Positions 11,404 through 25,300 of a DNA stretch of 64,000 nucleotides are shown one piece after another. The DNA is from Marthasterias glacialis (lineage: Eukaryota; Echinodermata; Asteroidea; Forcipulatida; Asteriidae). The DNA lies in contig OU452229.1 of assembly GCA_911728455.2 (NCBI GenBank), positions 24,293,347 to 24,357,346 of the forward strand, given 5' to 3'. The stretch's first letter is position 1, and each line of letters opens with the position of its first letter. The notes beneath the pieces are model-generated. The model searched no databases and was not told where the DNA came from. It was given only the letters and a program-made list of their open reading frames with translations. Made by a program: the position numbers and the translations under genes.

Positions 11404-14400
11404 GTAAGTCTTGTTACTTTCAAGAAAACAGTTTTATGATAAATTAACATAAGATTATTATATTTATTGTACAAAAACAATCGATTCGTACTTGTATTTT
11501 ACAGTTTTATTTTTAGCTAACGAAAGTAAATGTTTGTATTTTTAGTTATTTATTTTAAACTCATTGGTTTGAAGTCGTAATTGGAGATTCAGTATTTTGT
11601 TTTATTTTGTAAATCTTTATAAAACTCTAACAAAGCAGAATATTGATTAATAATCAGGTATGTCAGGAATCCAACAACAGTAAACTGAATGCTAAATTAT
11701 GTTGTTAGATATTTAGCTGTATATTATTATATTTTTTATTCATATTAAATATATATATATATATATTCCTTCTGATTCATGAAGGAGTAACTTGGTAAAA
11801 ACAAGCAAACTACTTTGACGTGATAGTATGCATCGGTAACACCAATGTGATCAGTGTGCTTTAATGGTCCCAACGGCGCTCGTATTGTATTTCTTTTATT
11901 GTCGATGGTTGTCTGGCAAACTATTTCCCCATCCCTCATAGGAATTCAACACAGAGTATTATGTGCGCAGAATGATTTGAGTCTCACCCCACCCCTCCCG
12001 TCTAGACTAAGAGAAATTTGAGACTTGAAACTCCTCACTATCCTATCAAATAAATTTCTCTCAAAGGGGCGTGTCTGCTGTGAGGAAATAAGGAGGGGTT
12101 CTAATTATTAATTGATTGTCCCTTTGTGAAATAACGATGTCTCCTCCCATCGACTTGCAAGTCAAAGTCAGAAATATTTCTTTTGCCTTTTGATTTTCCA
12201 ATTGTCATTTTTTTTATTTTGCCCAAGAGGGCAAGAAATGAGTTGAGTATAGTTGACTAGAATTGCCGCAGTGAAGTTTGGTGACATTAAATAAGCGGAA
12301 ATCTTTATGCTAATATTATCAAGTAGGAACACCTCAAGTTTGTTTGTATGATCAATTGTCCAGCTTGCATTTCTCTTGTTATTATTTATATAAAACAGTT
12401 TGTACCTATACAATTACTGTTTCTGTTTTCACGAAGAACTTTATACTTTCGTTCGTAATTGTGCTGCACTCTTCAAACTTTCCTTTTATGTTCTTATATC
12501 ATTGTTTTGTTTGTAAGGGGCTTTGAACGACCCATAACCTTTGCTCATGATTCTCTAAACATTTTCTTGGCAGTCTTCACCCTTTTCAAGTTTGCCTTAC
12601 CCAGAAGACTCCTCTTTGACAACCCGTACTTTTAACTGCCTACTGAGGATCGCAAACCACCATTAATCTTCATCCATTGGCAATGTTTTGCATTCACGTT
12701 TTTACGCGTCATTACCAAGTTATTGTTTAGTCTTACATCTGGGTTTTATTTCGCTGGTGTTTTGACAACGAAGCAACTTACGATGTTCAATTCTTAAAGT
12801 GAAGAACTCATGCTTATGTTGGTAGTCCATTTTTGTCAAACCAAATAAAAAGAATATACATGGATCAGTACACACATCAATTGGAAGCTTTTGGGATAAA
12901 TGCAATATGTATTTCGCGTTACGTTTGTCTTTGATAATATTTCATTTTATTTTATCAAATTATATCTTAGAGACAATATTTTTTATCATACGCGTTATAT
13001 TTGTGGATCTAATTTCACTGTTCGGTAGACAGTCAATTTATAGTCTTCATGTATAATTTTGCCCTTTTAGCAGGTGTTTTTGATTGTAAATCCAAACTGA
13101 CATTGGGTTTACTAAGCAGACAGGTGTCTGTATTGGCGGGAGTCCAACATATACTACAAGGGACTTTTCAACAACTGCAGCCTGTATTTCAAAATAAACA
13201 AAGACTAATTTTCGAAAAAAATGTGTAAACTGTAACTGAGTAAATCCATAACGGCCGTGAATGCTAAATTGGCATTATTACTCAAAAACGGGTTAGTTGA
13301 CGTCAAACTGTGAATTGAACATAAACCAAAAGTTTGCTGCTGAACTATTTTCTCGTTCCCTACAAAACTGTGATACATTTAACGCACAAACTCTCTTTGA
13401 AAACAGTAGAACTACTAGTGGATAAACTTGTGGTTTAGTAAAATCAATGCTCATGTTCTGATGTAGTTGAAGTTTCTTTGAGAGTCATCTTGAGTCAAGA
13501 TTCGGGCTTCGTTTTGTGATTGTTTTATCGAATTGTACAACGGGGACATTGTACGGTTTCCAGTCATATTTAAAACGATTTTTCCCAAATTTATCCTTTC
13601 ATATTAAGCACTTTTTAAATTGTCTTTAAATCTTAACATTTCTAGTTGAGTAATTCTTCCCTTGGATACTCTTTTTTGTCAATTTTGGTATTTCCCTTCG
13701 AATCAACTTGAAGATGATTATTCAACAGCATTATTTATATGAGTGCAGTGGTTTCCAAATAATTTAAACGATATCCCAGCATTATTTAACTGTGAACTTT
13801 TCTTGAACTCTACGCCTGCCTCAGCCTCTTTACGGTTCAATGTACTAACAACACCCTCACCCGAATCACCCACCCTAAGAAAAGGTTGTAAGAATTGTTT
13901 GAGATTATGAAGTCTTATTTTCTTCCTGCTGGTAGAGTTAAGTTTGCTATTATTTGCGTGTTAGGATTATATTTCATAGATGAAGTCCTTTGGGAAGATT
14001 GCAATGCGTTACTTAAGGAAATAAAACCGTACTTCAAATAACGGCTAGGCCAATGCATAACCCCCTTGGGATAGTGAGTCCGTGACCAGACATGGGATAA
14101 TCTCTAATGTGCCCACGGGTTGGACCGCACATAGTCCTTGTAAGGAACCAATCTATTATTAATGCCCCTGGTTGGAATGAACTCTGTATTGAAAGATCAG
14201 ATATATGATAGCAGATCAATTTTACAAATCATTTCCATCTGGTGTAATGGTTACTTCAAAACAATAAACCTGAATACAGGAGAATGAGTAACCAGAACTT
14301 TTGTGTTCTGTTGATTAAGAAAACTAACTAAGCTAAAATAAAGAATCACATGATTTGTTTTTCCTAAAATACTGAGAATATCAATATTGAAATGAGGTTC

Positions 14401-17400
14401 TTACAGTGACGTATCACTTTCTTAAAAAAAAAAACCGAATGGTTAGTATAGTTGTTTCTTTTGCACTTGACTATTACAGAGAGCATCATGACAATGTAAC
14501 CTCAAACAAAGTAACTTATACCAATGGTAATATTTATCAACGCAATTTTTTAGAAGATAAATTTCTCTTAATTGGTATAACTAGATGCACCTGTTAATCT
14601 ACTAGAAATTCCTTAGCTTCGTTGCAGTTTACCAACGGGTGATTTGATTTCGCACCGTAGAGACGGGGATTGTCATCGAGTTGAATGACCAGACGTGTTT
14701 CAAGATTCCTTGGCATATGTTTCGATGTCTCCATTGGAGGTGGAAAGAAATATCTCCCCTGACATTGGTTCCATAATAATGTCTTTTATTGGCTTCAGAT
14801 TCTTTTCAAGGACAAGGAAATGAAGGACAATAAAGAAGTGGGGCACGTCGTTCAAACAAACCGTGAGAGTTCACTGAGGTCAATGACCTACTATGGTTGT
14901 ATATTTGTGTTAATACACTAATGTTGCAACTTGTGCAGAAATATAGTCTCACGCAAAACCAATTTGTTGACGTGGCTGTAATGATGACTATTTTGAGGCA
15001 CTGTTGTCAGAACCACATACAACCCTTAAACCCCAGCTCAACATTGGTAAGCCAAAAAACCATAAATATTCACAGATTTACATATACCTTACATGGTATA
15101 AAGATAATGATGGTAGAAAACTTTCCTTGAAATATTTTTGTCTGAAGGGCTATCGTTTTTAAATAATAAATGAAATAAGATCCAAAACTAGTTTTGGTCT
15201 CAGTGAGACAAAAACTCTGCCCATAGGAATGCGTACAAAAATGCTGAATGCATTTTTACCGTTTTCTCGCAAATGAAACAACAAATTTTCACAGGTTGGT
15301 TTTATAAAGAATGGAAGCATTTACAGTCAGTTTCCCAATGTTGAGCTGGGGCTTCAAAATGGGCGGGAAACCTTGACGACGGGCCTGTTGTCACATGTGG
15401 TCCATTCATCAAGTTGTTTCTCCACTCCAACACTAGATTGTTGAGATGTTAGCAAAGGTCAAATTTAAAGGGTGGCTACATCCTTGTCGACCACTTTAGA
15501 TAAACTGGACATGTTTTATGGCTATGTGGGGTTCTAAATTTCACATTGTGAGTGAAAAGCGGTTTCAACTGTTATGCTTTTCATCGCCATTTATGAATGG
15601 GGATGAAAAGTATATATAAATAAAGAAATAGCAGCGTCAGTGTGATGTAACCAAAATGGGAAACTTTGTAATAATAAATCGAACAAACTGAAATACTCAT
15701 ATCAAAATTAATGATTTAGCATACTGGCTATATTTTCAAATTAGAGTTAAATGAGTGGAGATAAGACTATCTAGTCGGTGTACAAACTCGACTGTTATGT
15801 AACAATTCCTCCGCGGAGAACATTGCTTTATGTGCTAGTATACCACTTGTTTACATAAAATTCATTCTGTTTGACACTTTATATCATATATTTTGTTTTC
15901 GCCCTCGGGAAAGTCTTCATACGGGCCAAATCGCGACTATTTTAGATTAATCATCGCGGTCTCATTTTTATTGAGAAATGTGTGTTGCATCGGTGTTTAA
16001 AAGGTCACGGTTGGTGAGTGTTATGCTTGCAAGTTAACTGTTAACCATCCTTCTTATTGCAATAGATCTTATGGTTTACCATTTAACCCATTGAGAAAGA
16101 GTAAAGAAACTTTTTTTTGTAACAATCTAGGTATGTAGGTTGCGAAATGTTCACAATGTGATATGTCTGTAAACGTTTTGCATTATGTTCTGGAGAAATA
16201 CATAACAAATTTCGAATAAAAAAATGACTGTGAAATCAATATACCTGTGATGGTTTGTTTACATCAGTCGGCATTTCATGCTCATCTGGGAAGCCAAGTT
16301 TGTCTACTCGTGCTTATTGTATATCTGGATCAAGAGCTTCTGTGAATTAATTTAGCACACATTTAACCGACATTGTAATAGTAATAAGCCTCGCCATTTT
16401 TAGTCTCTGTGAAGTAATTTAATACTGACTTTCAGACAAGCCCCTTACGTTTAATAAATGAAGTGTGCATAATAATGCATGTAAAAAAGAAGAGTCTAAT
16501 ACTAATTAAAAACAGGTTTATAAAACTGTTTTAAAACATTATGATTTCCCATTTTCAGTTTCTTATGTGCGGTAAAAAAACTGCCTCAATGACTTCATGT
16601 AGAAACTTTTGGCAAACGCACACGCAGTCAACCACTTAAAAACATTTACCCAAACGTACGTGAGCACTCAAAATAACCCTTGACTTAATTTACTTCAAGT
16701 ATGGACTAAAGATTGTAAAGTTCTTTCAACCGTTCAATTCACATTGACCAAATTGGTAGGAATTCGAACGCCAGATCAACTCTATGGGGTAAGGTAACAT
16801 GATTAGAGGGTCACATCACAAGTGACACTTTCATGACATTATGGTCGTAAATTAGAAATCGGAACACTGTCTGGTGGAACAATCGAGCGCTTGAAGAAAT
16901 ATATCCAACAACTTATGTGAAAGTATAGATTTCTTCTAAGCTGACTTTGTGTCATATTTAAGAGGTACTGTCGTTATTGCTGACCGGCTTGGGAATGACT
17001 ATGCCACCTTTCGTGGGTCACTGGCAGGCCACCGGATGTTCAAACATTTATTTTAAGCAGACGCAGTACTTTATTATGGGCCATCCGCTCCGTGCACGTT
17101 CAGTAGTGACACTAGCTTTTATTATACCATGTTAATGTAAAATTAAAATTATTCAAAACAAAAATTCTTCGTCTGATCTGTAGGAGTAATGCCTATTCAA
17201 TCAATTCTGTGTAAATAAGTGATACTTATTGAATGTACATGAATACGAGCTCCTTTATTTGGAGCATCATTAGCAATTATTAAAGCTTACTTCGAATGGA
17301 TTCTAAACGCTCTTTAATCAAAATGCTAACTGCTGATGATAGCAAAATACTTTGTTTATTATTCTAGCCTTTATAGGTATTGCTAGTGACATTTAAGAGG

Positions 17401-18298
17401 TATGTTCGCTGAGCCAATACTAAAAAGAAGAAACATTAACAATTATTGTGGGGGTAGCATTTATACGACAACATCTTATTTCCCATAAATTAACTGCCTG
17501 TTATTTGACATGACTTATAGCCGCGCAGGTGTAGCTTCATTTATACGTTTCATATGCATGACTTATTTTTGGTTTACATCCAAAGGCAAGTCAAGGATAC
17601 TCCAATGTGAATGCAACCAAAGTATCTGGAATTAGTTTTTACGAAGACCTATTATACAAAATTACCGCCAGCGTATAAATTTCTAATAGACGGATGAGAT
17701 AATGATTATACTAATTTATTAATTACAACGATATTTGTTTTGAAAATGATATTCAATTCATCATGATTAGGCCTTATTCAAATTTCATAGCGATACAGTG
17801 TACGTTTTTATTACATCCATGCAATTTAAATAATTACATTCAACTTAAGATGAGTTTTGAGCGAAAAGTAATAATGGGTTAACAGCCGTTAAGTCGAATA
17901 TCACTTTATGGAATTCAACGCCATCCCGCGTATAAACCAAACAATCACAAAATGTGTTGTACATGTTACAAACGGTTGATTAATCTACGGAATGAGAAAA
18001 CCTTATGCTTAAATCTTATCTCAATTCACATGCATGTTTCGGCAATCATTTCCCCTAGAGATGAGCGTTTCTCCTAGGCTTTGCTTATTACAGAACGTAC
18101 CAGCCAGAAAATACTGTTTGGAGAGGAAAACCGATTTTCTGCTAATCAAATTGATTTTAAAACTGAAAATTCACTGACTTGTGTGACTCACGCAGCGTAT
18201 GAGTAAAGATTCCAAACACAATGTTCTGATGAAACCTTGTATGGATATCTCTTGTAACAGAGTACTATGAGGAAAGTGAGCAAACAGAACAAAAGCAA
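11404..18298. other. Long AT-rich non-coding stretch, probably mucin intron 1
   Basis: No open frame in this 7-kb stretch has coding-like composition, recognisable motifs or consistent splice borders. If the 7-nt exon at 11397 is real, all of it is the first intron of the mucin gene. An AT dinucleotide run lies at about 11749-11766. Confidence 0.5.
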
Positions 18299-18609
<311 letters not shown>

Positions 18610-19398
18610 AAAACAAATGCATGCAGCTCCTATAAGAAGCAGACAAGAAACATGTCACACACGGATTTCATTAATCAGCTAAAAATGAAAACATTTGTAG
18701 AGGATGATGTGGAGAGGTTTTCCAATCAATCATACTTCACAACACTCTTACCAATCTATCATTCGAAGTCTGAGTTTTTCCTCTGGTGGTTTTCACCATG
18801 GAATATCGTGACCAGAGGGAATAATGTTGACTTTGCAGACTCTATTGTTATGCCTCGTGCTTTTTAAGGGGGATCGTGCGGTATAGTTATTAGATTCTCA
18901 GAAAAACACATTCCTTCAAACCGTCAAACTATCTCAAAAGATGTGCTGTTACAAAACAATAAATGCTTCATTGTGTTGTATATAAAATCGTTTACTCTGT
19001 CTGATAAAGGTAAGATCAAGATCGAATCTAACAATTCAAAATGGGTTCAAGAATATAAATACTAAATTTATAAGATACCTAACGTTTTGTTTTCTTGTAT
19101 CAGTTTAATACAAGTAAGCTCTTGAATTAAAAGCATTATGGAAAACTTTGTCCATAATGATGATAATATTAAGATGTAAATTTAAAACCCTGTTTTGAAC
19201 TTCAACCCTGAGAACAAATTTCCGCTTTCAGTTTTACTGAAGGTTGAGAAAATGTAAATTTTAGTTTTGTGAAAATTATTGCCAAATAGTCAATTGTTGA
19301 TGCTGAGAGTGACTGAACAAAATTTTTAATATCAAATTCGATATTATTATTAGAATCCAAATTAATTCAATTCAATTACTTTATTACTTTGTCCTCAG

Positions 19399-22300
19399 AT
19401 AAGATTGGTCAGAAAGTTGGAGGATTTCCGACTGGATTGGATACTCTGCCACCAAGTGAACGACACGGGTACTTCGCAAGTATCTATCCGAAAACGTCAT
19501 CACTTTATATGGCGAGGTTTTTACTTTCACATCCTATCTACTTACTAGTGTTCTTAGCTTCAGTAACATCACCTTCTATGTGTCTAACAAATGGTGCCAC
19601 CTCCCAGATAGCCGCCGATTTATCATCTCCTACAACTACTAGTGAATACGTCTCAAGCCTTCAAACCACAACCACTCGAAGTTTGTCAAAGTCAACACCC
19701 AAAGAGTCAGACGTAATTAATCCAACATCTGGAATTTCATCGGGATCAACTTTCGGGACCCAAGCGTCCGATACTTCCCCTAAATTAGGAGAGAATCGAG
19801 ATGATGGATACTTTTCAGGAACTAGTATTTCAACTTCGGTTTCTAAGACGCGTAGAAAAGAATCAAATCTGGCTTTGAATTCTGATGAATTACGTGATAT
19901 AACACTCACACCTGCAGGGAGTGAGCATGAAGTCGATGTGGCAGCTCAACACACACCTCCTAATACACACGCTACGTCTTCTATTAAAGATGTTAACAAA
20001 TCACACACTTCTAATGAGCCAAGAAGTTCAACTCCTGATACGGTAGCTGCGGATGAGGATAGTTCAGGACATTTTGGGATAGTTGCCTCAATCTCCGACC
20101 AAGCTAAGACGACTAATCAGCCACCTGATGGGATGAGTTCAGAAAAAATGTACAAGAAAGAACCCGTTGTTGTGCTGAATGAATCTTCCACTGATCCAAC
20201 ACCGTCGTCTGCCAAAGCAAACCCATCAAACAATGACACAATATTTAATCCATCATCTTTCTTTATACCCGTATCGACCTCTTCGAAACTGAGCAATAGA
20301 GAACATATGGAATCTGCATTGGAAGAATCTACTTCAGTAAGCTTTCATAAGTCCGATGAACATCCTACTTCTTCGATAAGAACCACCAGCAAGGCACCCC
20401 ACACACCACCATCTATAGCAGGTGTAACACCCAACCAAGAGACCATAGTGGGAATAACTGAAATAAACACTCAAATAACAACTCTTCAAGGCACTGCTGA
20501 CAAACGCCCAATTCCACCTCTGACACACCCTAGTTTGTCTCTAACACAAACCAAGAATATTCCGACTATTCCCAGAGGCTGGGATTCAACTGCTCGTGCT
20601 TCTGTAGGAAATGATCATGTGACATCGTCCACTAATAACGACCTCACAGGTCCTGATGGACACACAACAGGCGATTATAAAGCGTTAATGAAAACGGTTG
20701 AAAAAGGCAATCAAACTGTTGAAAGTGCCACTCGAAGGTCTTCTGAAATAACGCAGCAAATGACATCACAACCAAGTGATGGTCTATTGGTATCTATAAA
20801 CATACTATCAGAAATCCCTGGTAAACATGTCGATTCAGAAATTAAAAGTTCTTCAAAAGTTACAGAGTTTCTAACTAAAAAACACACTTTGACTACAACC
20901 GACAAGTGGAACTTTCTTGAAAGTGGAACGTGGAACCCGAACGTGGAACTGGCCAAGGATTTGACATCTTCGAACTTAGAAGGAACTATTACATCATCTC
21001 AAGACTTCCAAGATACGACCCCAGTGACAAAAGAGTATTACCCAACTGTGGAATCGAAAGACACATCACACATCACGACCCAGATCGCACTAGAAAAGCG
21101 TCCTCAAATGGAAACACAGTATTTACTAGGTAGCCCATCCAACCAAACAGAAACAATATCACCTAATCCTGCAACCACACAAAAAGAATTAACAAAACCA
21201 CAATCCTTCTTGGTTAGAATCCCAACTCGACCTCATCCAACTCGCACCAATCAGTCTAAGATTTCCTCACTCTCAGAGGAAAGTAGGTCTAATGAAAATC
21301 TAACTTCCATAGCTCCATCAACAATTACTGAATCTAGTCTCACGGAAATGGTAACTAAGAAATCTTCTTCAGCTCATCCTTCGTCAATGAAGTCAACCGT
21401 TCATCCAACAATGACCACAGAAGATTTTATGACCAATTCTAAAACTCATCCCCAGGGAAATATTGTTTCTTCAGTTGAATCTGTTTCAACTCGATCGTCT
21501 CCTGCTATTCCTGTTTCATCTCATTCGTCTACTAATGTATTTGTTTCAACAAACCCTCTCATTGTCCAAAATACAAACGACATTAGTGCCTCTCTTCTAA
21601 CGGACACCTCAACTCGTGGTTTCCAGACTGTCTTGCCAATGACGTCAATTGAGCAACAGGAACGCCATAGGTCAGAGCCTAAAGGTCAAACGGTTACCAC
21701 CAAATACACCGTCCAACCAGCATCGAGTCTAGCCAAATTGCCTAATACGAACCAAACAGCCTTTCCAAGAGGTGGAACTATAGTAAGTGAGCCATCTGAA
21801 AACCCTACACCCAGAGTAAGCATGACAATGCGTCCAAAATCAACATCTCCATCAACAACAAGGACATTAGAAATAGCGACAAATAAGAGCCCTGGTACAA
21901 ACGTTGCCAGCAAACATCTTGATAATATGAACAAGATTACTACTCAATCAACAGAACGTACCCAAGGATCTGTAACGGTTGCAACTCCATCTAAAGCATC
22001 ACAACAAGCAACTGCATCTTTGACAGACACTGGAGTCAATGATGATAGATCTGAGATAAGTAGTCCCGAAACCACCTTATCAACTTCTCCAACAAACCAA
22101 TCTCCTCCGTTCAAGGAAGCAATTGTGAATCCAACTTCTTCTGCCGGGGACAACTTTAAAATCAATTATACACCAACTCACAAGACTCCGACACAAATGA
22201 GGACAACAGTTGGTATAATATCAGCAAGATTGTCTTCTGAAACTTCTAAGCCGACTGCTTCAACAACGAAATCGCCCAGAAATCTAAGCAATACTCATAC

Positions 22301-25300
22301 CAATTCTAACACACCAACAAACGGAACAATTCCTGACATATCAATATCTTCAACACCGACGAATATGCCGCAGGAACATCTTCAAGAGACATTAGCAAAA
22401 TCAACAGCAGGAAGTTTGACAAATATGACACACACATCTGCAAAGGCAATTTACCCTGCCCCAACAATCGAGGTCCAGAAAACATCAAAACCCGACCCAC
22501 CAATTAAAGGCAAAAGTCCCACAGACGCACCTGTTAATAGCTATACGGAACCAACTAGAAACGCAATAACCTTGGTTCCAAATTCAAGTACAGTGTCATA
22601 TGACAAGCGACAGACGACAACCGAAAGTGAATCCTCAGCAGAAAGTATGATTTCAACTGATGCTCCTTCTAAACGATATACTGGTTCCCGGACAACTGGC
22701 GAAGCAGTCGAGATATCAGTAAAACCTGACCAATCAACGGCAGTTACAATATCAATAGATGCAACAGTGCCGTCAGTTTCACAGACGAAGTCTCCGGAAG
22801 ACAAAAAAAGGACCTTTGAAACACTAACTGGTAACGCTCCTGTCGATATAACAATGAATCCAACAACATCATCAACAACAACAACAACAATAACAACCAA
22901 GTCTTCTGAAGCAATGTCATTTGCTACATCAAGTTCAACAGCAGTTCCTCTTAGAAGTTCCACATACGACACTGAAGATTCCTTAAGCTACTCTGATCCA
23001 ACAACAGATAAGCTTCTAGAACAAACTACAGCCAATTCTTACACTCCAACATTAAGTGTGGGGTTAACTGACGTGACATATGACATTTTAAGGAATACGG
23101 CAATGCACTCAACAGCAACAACGACAGAAACACCAAGTATACTTTCGACAATATTTGCAGAAGCCGTAACAGAAGTCAGTACAACTTCTATTCCACCAAC
23201 GACACACACCAAGAGGCAAACCAATTATAAGGTAACCACCACGTCTAGCGTAAGTCAAGGGAGCGAGGAAACTCACAAAGTAACCACTTCAGCCTCTCAA
23301 TCATCACAGCTTTCCACTGTGACATCGACGACTGAGCTTAAGTTACAAACGCTTGAAGCCAAAACCTCCCCATTTACACATATATTAACTCCTACAACAG
23401 AAGAACAAATAGCTTCACATTCTCAGACAACTGGCCTCCGTCACATTGAAACGTCGACAACCATGCCTACAACCAAGGAGACAAAACCAATGACTGAGAA
23501 AGTTACTCTTTCTACTCGTGGATCTTCATCAACACAAGCGTCTTCAATTTCATCTTATCGGACTTCACTCAAGACGTCAGAGAGTACATTAAGTACATCA
23601 TCGTCTCTCCATGCAGAGACATCATTGATACCGACTACAGAAGGTTCTTCAACAGAGCAACAAGGTAAATAAGATAGTCGCACATTTCTTGAAAGATTAT
23701 ATACAGAAATGCAGACTTGTATACGCGGGCAAAGAAAAGTGGGATGAGTGCGTCAACAAACCGCGGTAAAAACCGAAAAAAAGCTGCATCTTTGATTATT
23801 TGGGTAACGTTAACTCGCATGTATTTTATTAAGATGTATCGACATGATCACAAGAAAAGTACTTTTGTTTTGAAGTTTTGAATTGTAACTTGTTTTCTTT
23901 TAGTGACTGAGTGCGAGCAACTTGGTTCTGATTGTGACCTACTGACCGAGAATTGTGTCAACACTTATGGGGAATATAAGTGTGAATGCAAACAAGGTTA
24001 TTACAAAAACCAGGAATCTGTGTGTGTCGGTAAGTCAACGTGCATTTATAGAATAAAACTGAAACGAAACAGTGCTCTTGTTCGTTTTGTTATGTACTCT
24101 AACTTGGTGAGCTAATGGTGCCATTCTTTTCCCAGCGGGTGTTTCGTTCTACGGAAGGTTGAGGATTGATTCGGTGAGTCGTGGTGGAAGCATTACCGAG
24201 TCTGTTCATTACACCCCGGAATTGAAAGATCCTAACAGCGCAATATACAAGGAACTCGCCGAGGAAGTTCAGAACATGGTAAACAAAGTAGATTTAAACA
24301 TTATTTGATAGGATTATGGTAAATGATAGTTAAAAAATCTATGATTTTCTGCAAAGCGTACATTTTCCGATCCTGAGATTTGACCTATACTTCCTTGCAT
24401 AACATGAACCATCGGGACTTGTTGGGTTCGAATTATTTGTCAAGTTAGTATCGCTCATACAAATTTAAAATGAAACATGGATTATGAACAGGTGTCGTGG
24501 CTGAGAGGTCTAGTGCACCAGACTCCGGTCCAGTCGTGTGTTCATACGCAAGATGCCTGTCCGTGGTATTGCTTTCGTCCTTTGCATGCGACATAAAACC
24601 ATACGGATGGTCTGTCGTGCAATGCAGGGAAAAGAACGAGTTCACCCCAGTTGTTCTGATATGGACTGGTCTGGCAGCAATATGCGACACCTCCCACCCC
24701 CTTCTGTCTCCCTGCTAGTTATATTTCATCGCTGTAATAGAGACAACATAAACAAGTACTATGTACGATGTAAACGTCNNNNNNNNNNNNNNNNNNNNNN
24801 NNNNNNNNNNNNNNNNNNNNNNNNNNNNNNNNNNNNNNNNNNNNNNNNNNNNNNNNNNNNNNNNNNNNNNNNNNNNNNACGTCTGTAAAATGTGCAGGTT
24901 TTTTATTATTATTATTATTATTATTATTGTTATATTCTCACTGGATTATTTCAGATCGATTCTGTATTTCTGAGTGACCCTACATCAACGTCAACGTACA
25001 AAGGATCTAAAATCATCCAGTTTTGGTCTGGCAGCATTGTGGTCGAGTTTCAGCTCACACAAGCCGGTGTTTCGACCCCGTTGAATAAAACCGTCCTGCA
25101 ACTTATTTTACGAAATGCCGTAGACGACGGAACCGTGAAGAATATTAGTGGTTTTGTTATATCTTCAAACTCGGTTCTTGTGACTCGTAAGTTTTAAAAG
25201 TAGACTAGAATGACGTAAAATGTAATGTGAAATATACATACACCTGGATTTCAATTCATTGTTGCAATCACGATTTATTCAACGAAAAATACATCAGTTA

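Noticed and set aside
19661..23224. Several antisense frames opposite the mucin exon
   Set aside because: They are shadows of the strongly biased Ser/Thr codons; no splice structure or motif supports them.
24497..24888. Open frames over the SINE and N gap
   Set aside because: They lie in a SINE within an intron and run through Ns.
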